64,000 nucleotides of DNA from Plectrocnemia conspersa (taxonomy: Eukaryota; Arthropoda; Insecta; Trichoptera; Polycentropodidae): assembly GCA_009617715.1 (NCBI GenBank), contig VTFK01000115.1, forward strand, positions 310,001-374,000, given 5' to 3'. A program made the translations under genes and the position numbers. Each line of letters opens with the position of its first letter. Position 1 is the first letter of the stretch. Positions 58,209 through 64,000 of this stretch are shown piece by piece. The notes below the pieces were generated by a model. The model searched no databases. It was not told the origin of the DNA and worked only from the letters and a program-made list of their open reading frames with translations.

Positions 58209-59049
58209 GTAGATGACTTCCCAGAATAGAGACTTTCGCAGGCTCATTTGTCTATACAAACAAAACGTCATCCATCAAATTAGAATACGTACGGTAAGTA
58301 TCATTGCAATGGTGCTTGAAAAAAACAACAACATGCCAATCTCAGAAGTGTTCATGCGTTTTCAGATGAATCATGGACGCTATCGACGTGAAGAGTCAAA
58401 AGTGAGAGGAGACTTTGCTAAAAAAAAGGTTGACATATAGTACGTAATTTGAATATTGATAAATATTTCAAAGAGGAAATGCTGACACACGATAATTTAC
58501 GACTTTCAGACCCAAATTCTTATTGTTTTTCGAGCGTAAATATATTGCTATTATGTAAGTTCTACTATGAATACAATTTTTTAAGACAATCCAAGGTTTT
58601 GTATGTAGAAAAAACGTATTTTTATTATAATACGTATTATTTATTGAATAAAAATAAAATTTCAAACATGATGTATTTAAATATGTATCTGTCTCGAATA
58701 TAATCTACCTGATTCCTTATACCTGTCGATCTCATCGGAGTCGCCAATTTGAAGATAAAAAAGACGTCGAGTACAAATTACAAATAACGTTTATTGATCA
58801 CAGTAAAGATATCAAGATGTTGTTACTTTGACCTTCGCACATTCATGGTCTCAACTTCAGAAGCATTGAAGCACACTATTACATATCTCGAATACATTTT
58901 TCTATTGGGTATTTTTTAGCGAATAAAAAATTACATTTAAAAATATATTTTGCATATAATACTTAATACAAATGAAATTAGTTGAATATTAGTTACCCGA
59001 CAAGTTTTTTTTATTTATATTTATATTTCTAATTTTTTATCTAATTGTA
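58209..59049. other. AT-rich stretch, no gene
   Basis: A 75-codon frame (58213-58440) follows the SINE head with no recognisable domain; it may be SINE body. A nuclear-receptor half-site context (ACTTTGACCTTCG) lies at 58825. Nothing else. Confidence 0.35.
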
Positions 59050-59760
59050 TCCTATTCAATTGTAATAAAATCATGTTAACGCCGTCGCAGTGTCGCTCGG
59101 TTACTCTATATTGTTAAAAAAAGTGTTATTATGAACACGAGATAACCGAGCGTTGCCACTGCGACGGCGACGGCACGATTTTATTGCTTTTGACGTGGAT
59201 TTTTGACTTATGAGAAGGGATAACTGTTTTTTGCGCTCTCCTATTGAGCAAAATTCGCTTCAGATTTGCCCCATTAAATTTTTAATATTATTATAAAAAG
59301 TCATGAGTGATAGATATCCGAGCGCTCCTACGATTTTATTGCTTTTGCCGTGAATTTTTGAGTGTCCTGATTTTTTTTTGCGCTTTTTCATTGATCAACA
59401 TATGGTTTAGATGTACTATATCTAATTTTAACTTCTTGGAAGTTTTAATATATATATAAAGTCATAAAATGAACGCTAGATAATTTTTACTTTGGTGCCA
59501 ATGGTATGATTGTACTGCTTCTGACGTGAATATTTGCCTTCTGAGAAGGTATAATTGTTTTTTGCGCTATCCTATTTGCAAAAATCATTTCAGATATGCT
59601 TCATCCGATTCTCACTTATTTTAAGTCGTAATATTTTTATAAAAAATCTAAATATGAACCTTTCTACTGCGACGGCGACGGTACGATTTTATTGCTTTTG
59701 ACGTGGATTCTAAACATTATGAATTTGGGCAGAAAAATGCATGTCAGTTAATAAAATGGC
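59050..59760 (+). repeat. Foldback/tandem family, copy F: inverted unit plus four direct units
   Basis: A partial minus unit (core at 59061-59081, then CGCCGTCGCAGTG and CTCGGTTA) faces a plus unit across a spacer of about 40 bp. The plus core CGATTTTATTGCTTTTGACG starts at 59176, 59331, 59507 (decayed) and 59684, giving spacings of 155, 176 and 177 bp. Units carry GATAACCGAGCG, CTTCTGAGAAG and TTTTTTGCGCTCTCCTATTG in a fixed order. The array ends with GTGGATTCTAAAC and GCAGAAAAATGCATGTCA, an end shared with copy G. The longest array in the window. Confidence 0.85.
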
Positions 59761-60204
59761 TTTTGACCCCACTGGAAAAATCTGTGGTGTCAATATTTAT
59801 TATGTAGAAATTAGCAGATTCAGAAAGATAATATCGACAAAAAGTAGACATATTATAATCATATCAGAGTATGCCGCAGTTTATTTAGGACCCTAGTTAA
59901 GCAAACAAATGTTTTGCCCCCCCCCACCTATAAATTATTAATCCATTACATATAAAACACGAGTTGAAAAATAATGCTTTACCATTAAATTTTTTTAGAT
60001 AGTGGTTTATGCGGTTATACGGTAATCACATAGCAAAGAATATTATTGTAATTTACTTAAGTAGATTATAAATTCAATAGAAAAGCAATAGATAATATAC
60101 AAACTTCAAAAAAACATATACAAAGTCAAATAAATAAAATTGTCAAATATCATATGCTTGGTTTTAACGATTAATTGTGATTTATGAATATGCGACGAAT
60201 ATGT
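59761..60204. other. AT-rich sequence between foldback arrays F and G
   Basis: A C10 run lies at about 59918. Parts of 59740-59970 are weakly similar, in order, to 60450-60620 (GCAGAAAAATGCAT, ATAAAACACGAGTTG versus ATAAAACTCGAATTG), so the two arrays probably have the same downstream element sequence. Confidence 0.4.
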
Positions 60205-60475
60205 TCCTACTGAGAAAGCGACAGCACGATTTTATTGCTTTTGCCGTCGATTTTTGACTTCTGAGAAGGAATAATTGTTTTTTGCGTTTTCATATTAGTC
60301 AAAATATGAATAATATATGCTTCATTCGATTTTCACTTATATATTATAATAATATTATAACGTTAGATAACCAAGAGTTTCCACTGTGACGGCACGATTT
60401 TATTGTTTTGAACGTGGATTATAAATAGGGGTTGATCTTGTTCAGAAAAATGCATTTCATTTAATGAAAAATATA
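60205..60475 (+). repeat. Foldback/tandem family, copy G: two direct units
   Basis: Cores start at 60227 and 60395 (168 bp apart), with TTTTGACTTCTGAGAAGG and TAGATAACCAAGAGTTTCCA between. The array ends with GTGGATTATAAAT and TTCAGAAAAATGCATTTCA, matching the end of copy F. Confidence 0.8.
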
Positions 60476-61600
60476 TGAAGTCGAAATACTAAAAAAACGA
60501 TCCCTGACTAGCCAACCTTTTTCCTCTTTGAAATAGTTAAAAAGACGATTTTAACACGCGTGATTATTGACAGCTGTCTGATTTACAGTGCTGCCAGAAT
60601 ATAAAACTCGAATTGACCACACTGCCAATTTTCCACTTGCTTTCCTAAAAAATATATTTAGCTAGTACAATAAAAAAATACGCAAAAGAGAAGCTGTAAC
60701 ATATAAATAAACGAATAATAATATAGTATTTGCATCAAAGGACGAAAGAATCGTCACATCCTATACAGTCACAGATATTAAAATCATATCTTAATATGGA
60801 AGATTGCTTCGAGAAATAGCATACGATGGACAAATATAGTTAAATATAAATAAGTATAAAAATATGTAAGTAATTGTAATGTACATACATACAGATATTT
60901 AGTGTTTCTAATAGCAAAGTAATAACAAAAAAGAACAATTTCCATGTGATTAAAAATATGTTGAGAATCATTGGTGTTGTGTGAATTATAATAATGAACA
61001 ATTGACTAAATATTACTTACATGGATAGAGAAAAACGTCCATTCCTGTGTAATTTTTTTAGGTATTGGTCCAAACATCTGAAACAGGTACAGGATTCAAC
61101 TTGAATAAATGGTATATAAATAATATGTAAAAAACTTAATTTTTGTGATTGAATAAACTGGATCTCAATGGATTGCATAAGAAAAAATGTTTTTATCCGA
61201 TAAAGGTTAAACTCAATGCATATTCGAATTAAATAGATCATTACTTGATTTAAATAAGCATTTTCCAAAGCCGAGAAGTCTGAAAATAGCATAGCCATTT
61301 TATCTTTTTTTTGTAATTTAATAAATTGGACTGCTTAATTTTTGTGATTAAATAAATTGGACCGTAGTAGATTTAATAGGAAAAAAGTTATAAGGTTAAC
61401 TTATGAGATTACGATACTCCTAATTTAAATAAATAAGTAAATAAAAATAAAATATTTATATAATAAGAAGCTTTTATAAATTTTAGCATCTATTTGCTAA
61501 TTAAACGCAAAATGCCAGATTTATGTATCGCTAGACCTTTGAGTTATAGATACTGTTATTTTAAAATATTTTAGGATACATAATTGTAAATATCGTTTAC
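60476..61600. other. AT-rich stretch with a diverged direct repeat
   Basis: 61133-61240 and 61335-61440 share CTTAATTTTTGTGATT, AATAAAYTGGA and GATT..ATAnGAAAAAA. They are two diverged copies about 200 bp apart. The 93-codon minus frame 61017-61298 overlaps this repeat and is not supported as a gene. Confidence 0.4.
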
Positions 61601-61960
61601 GCGTTGCTAACTTACGCGAATTGATATTGTGCAAACACAAATAAAAGCGATAAGGATCGTCCGGACGGCGGCGGTGAGTGGTTATAATAATATATTTCAA
61701 AAATCTCTTGGTCCTTTATAATACGGGCGAATATCAGATTTCAAACAGTGACGCTAATGATAGCGCACTTTATTGCCACAATAAAAGTTGTAGATACCAT
61801 TGGAATATCAGATCATCTTTGAGCGCATCGAAAGTCGCCACATGACAATGCGCTCGTTATAATGAGATTCCGATTTGTACAGGTGTAATTCTATATTTAT
61901 GTAACGACCGCTGGACGTCGAAAAGGCGTAGTGATTTCTATAATAAACAACAATCGATAG
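61601..61960. promoter_or_regulatory. GC-richer noncoding island with a symmetric TTTATTG pair
   Basis: TTTATTG, three bases, CAATAAA at 61769-61785 forms a small palindrome of posterior-Hox-like words. GATCGTCCGGACGGCGGCGG lies at 61656-61675. No frame or repeat relative. Candidate regulatory element. Confidence 0.32.
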
Positions 61961-62099
61961 GAAAATATGATATGATATTTTTTAGGCATTACAAATAATA
62001 TGCTATTTTATTGAATTATATTTTCATGTTGATTATGCAATAGTTTGTTAAGTATTAACATATATATATTATTTATCGATGCTGAATAGAGAATAAATA

Positions 62100-62340
62100 A
62101 CATCTGGAGAGCAATTGCACATATGTATATGTATTCGAGTGTCATATATAGATTTGATCGTTTCACATTTCGCGTCTCGAGGTGATTCGCTATTGGTCGA
62201 CGCACTTGTCACAGCAACGACCAATCGGAAGGTCTGATACATATCGCAATTTAGAATTGCCATAGACCAGATCGAAGCTTCTGCAACTGTACATGTGAGA
62301 TTGCACATATTGTGCAAGTCATTATGCATCTAAAAACATT
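62100..62340. promoter_or_regulatory. GC-richer noncoding island with opposed CCAAT boxes
   Basis: CTATTGGTCG (62191) and GACCAATCGG (62219) are oppositely oriented CCAAT-type words about 20 bp apart. ACATGTGAGATTGCACATAT follows. Overlapping minus frames (62008-62205, 62069-62329) do not look coding. Confidence 0.3.
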
Positions 62341-62637
62341 TGTTTAGCTGTGATATTATTAATAACAATTATGTATAATCATTTTATGATAAAAATCTGA
62401 CGATTCATTTCGACTTATTCTATAAGTGTGATGGTTTTTAAAAATGTCTTTTATCATTTATGTAAATCCGTGCTAAATAAACACTAAGTTTAAAAAGACT
62501 TGGGTTTGTCGTTCGAGCCAATAAAAATAGTTTATGTGGTACTGAAATTAGTTTACTTTTTTAATTTGAAAAGCAATATGCAATTTTTTAAGATAAATAT
62601 AAAAAGGTTGCAAAATATGTTTATTAAATTAAAATTT
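62341..62637. other. AT-rich spacer
   Basis: Nothing recognised. Confidence 0.4.
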
Positions 62638-63190
62638 TCAGTCCAGCTGTAAGCACGGATATTTAACGCCTATTTTATATTTTAGGTTACTGTTCTCTTT
62701 ATTTAGGAGAAGTTGTGAAAACTGCTTTTGTTCTAATTCGATTGACTTTAATTTTCCATTTTTCAAAATATTTATTTTAGGTTTCAAATTTTTTTGTGAT
62801 TTATTCGCGATTATTATGACCGTAAGCACTTGTTAAAATAGTTGTATCGTCAACGTACATAGGTAAACGCATTTTTTATTTTTGAGATATTGTTCGTATA
62901 CAAGGTATACGAACGGCCTAAGTAAACTTCCCTGAGGAACCGAGCTGGAATCTTACGCGGTATCAAATGTTTATTATTTATTAACATGACTTTTGTTTAT
63001 ATTTGTATTTGTATAATTTATGAATCAAACCGTCATGCCATACTGTATCAAATGCTTTTTCTATATCTAACATTAAAATACATATTTAAATTCGCTCCGT
63101 CAAATTATTAAATTGATGTGTATCGAGTGATTTTCACGGAAACCAAACTGTTCGTTAATGATTTTATTCTCTATTTTTTTAATTGTAGGA
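62638..63190 (-). mobile_element. Jockey-type LINE reverse transcriptase fragment
   Basis: From 63170 downwards the minus strand shows NEQFGF (finger region), then LDIEKAFDTVWHDGLIHKL (palm motif A, about 63085-63030), SSXGKFT around a decayed PQGS motif B (about 62935), a YVDDTTIL-like motif C (about 62850) and a KWKIKVN segment (about 62755) leading into the thumb. AFDTVWHDGLIHKL is the diagnostic motif A of the jockey clade. Frames shift between the motifs and stops occur. The 63-codon open piece 62638-62829 is its last part. Confidence 0.8.
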
Positions 63191-63224
63191 TCCTTACTGT
63201 TTTTTTTGGGTTGTTAAATATCCA

Positions 63225-63765
63225 TAACATAGACAAGCGTTTTTTCTATAGTAGTCCAAAGACATCTATGTAATGCCTATATATTTCCTATTTTTTGAAG
63301 CCTTTTTAAATGACTTGATGATCATTTTTATTTCGTTAGCTACTCAGTAATACTTCTTTGATTTGATTTGATAATTCCGAGCTATTTTACCTGTAATTAT
63401 ATAATAACCTGCTAATCAGTCTGTGTTAAAACACGACTATTGTTAAAACATAGATACACGGTTCTCAATCTAAAAAGTTTTGTATATAAAAATACATTAA
63501 ATTATTGTTTTTATTTACGGCTGATCGTACTAATAAAGAAAATTATTGAATTTTTAGTAATGATGAAGATTTATATATTTTATAATTAAAATGTGGCTAG
63601 CGAAGATAACATTTTAAAAAATCGACTTAAAAAATGTTTAACCCTTTATAGTCCATAGGCATGTATGTCATGCACAAAATGTTTTTTTTATAGCAGTCCA
63701 AAGACATATATGTCATGCAAAATATATTTCAGCCTTTTTAAATGACTTGATGATAAATTTTACTG
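63225..63765. repeat. Repeated GTCCAAAGACAT segment, possibly TTAA-element ends
   Basis: TATAGYAGTCCAAAGACATN followed by TATGTMATGC occurs at 63246-63280 and 63688-63720; a shortened version follows TTTAACCCTTTATAGTCC at about 63640-63680. CCTTTTTAAATGACTTGATG follows at 63300 and 63733. The CCCTTT next to TTAA resembles the termini at 24.8 and 30.3 kb, so these may be subterminal repeats of one nonautonomous element. Confidence 0.5.
63331..63639. other. AT-rich sequence between the repeats
   Basis: Nothing recognised. Confidence 0.4.
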
Positions 63766-63789
63766 TTTCTCAAATCTGACCATCATGAC

Positions 63790-63945
63790 TAGATGAGTTT
63801 TTCGAATGCGTTATACAAACAATAATTATAGTAATTAAACATAAAAAAACACACTTCACGCATAAAATAGATGAGCATCATCTCCTGTATTTTTTCCAGC
63901 TCCTCATAGTCATCGCCATAAGCGTCCTTGTGTTTTCTAAGCTAA
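63790..63945 (-). other. Possible partial coding segment at the right edge
   Basis: The minus strand has an acceptor-like CTTAG at about 63940, followed by an open stretch reading KHKDAYGDDYEELEKIQEMM and LIYFMREVC, with a stop near 63795. The acidic start is unlike random A/T translation. I recognise no family; it may be an element remnant or a terminal exon whose gene lies beyond the window. Confidence 0.2.
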
Positions 63946-64000
63946 ATGAATGGTGAAAGAGAAGCGTCTGGCCGCAACGGGAAAAAATAAGGGTCGCGAT

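Noticed and set aside
59050..60475. CRISPR array, because of regularly spaced repeats
   Set aside because: Repeat units are about 170 bp, diverged and contiguous rather than short identical repeats with unique spacers. The genome is eukaryotic.

Overview
This is eukaryotic nuclear DNA, most likely from an insect or another arthropod. It is strongly AT-rich, no reading frame is longer than 127 codons, and there are no operons, ribosome binding sites or bacterial genes. The interspersed elements also fit: a degraded R1-clade non-LTR retrotransposon (a clade best known from arthropods), jockey/CR1-type LINE reverse transcriptase fragments, piggyBac-type TTAA elements, and many small inverted-repeat (MITE-like) elements. 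I could support no intact host protein-coding gene, rRNA, true tRNA or CRISPR array. The window reads as a gene desert or the inside of a very large intron.

There are two interleaved layers. The first is a series of 0.2-0.8 kb islands that are visibly richer in G+C and free of recognisable repeats, separated by 0.3-3.5 kb of nearly pure A/T sequence. Examples are about 2.04-2.45, 5.24-5.54, 10.15-10.61, 13.78-13.99, 17.04-17.46, 21.76-22.32, 23.5-23.8, 25.7-26.05, 27.41-27.76, 28.9-29.56, 33.55-34.02, 34.69-34.9, 38.5-39.25, 39.5-39.93, 42.1-42.96, 44.75-45.5, 48.5-48.8, 51.24-51.55, 55.0-55.6, 61.6-61.95 and 62.1-62.34 kb. None has a convincing reading frame. Several hold textbook transcription-factor site forms: a PBX-MEIS type TGATTGACAG at 25932, a DR1 nuclear-receptor site at 27657 and a palindromic POU/octamer pair at 33811. 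My inference is that these are candidate conserved noncoding or cis-regulatory elements around a developmental gene; comparative data are needed to prove it.

The second layer is mobile DNA. From left to right it holds: divergent LINE RT fragments (1.15-1.87 kb); a foldback/tandem-repeat family whose unit is about 170-177 bp (2.88, 12.6, 14.4, 20.5, 24.5, 59.05 and 60.2 kb); a TTAA-flanked piggyBac deletion derivative (7.57-9.44 kb) next to LINE remnants, with a second copy at 40.31-41.75 kb; a MITE nested in a MITE (11.51-12.03 kb); a 25-bp-TIR MITE (17.91-18.06 kb); a duplicated roughly 0.8-1 kb repeat (20.5-21.7 and 24.5-25.5 kb), one copy of which carries a TTAA insertion absent from the other; a TTAA-type element (30.33-31.00 kb); foldbacks at 31.95-32.16 and 47.54-47.60 kb; LINE 3' ends (31.4, 46.9, 50.0 kb); a GC-rich R1 remnant with two internal deletions (51.96-53.88 kb); a tRNA-derived SINE head (58.13 kb); and a jockey-like RT fragment (62.64-63.19 kb).

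The most unusual item is the foldback/tandem family. The same unit occurs head-to-tail, as near-perfect head-to-head palindromes, and inside a longer dispersed repeat. I recognise no named family. All functional statements about regulatory DNA are inference from composition and short motifs.
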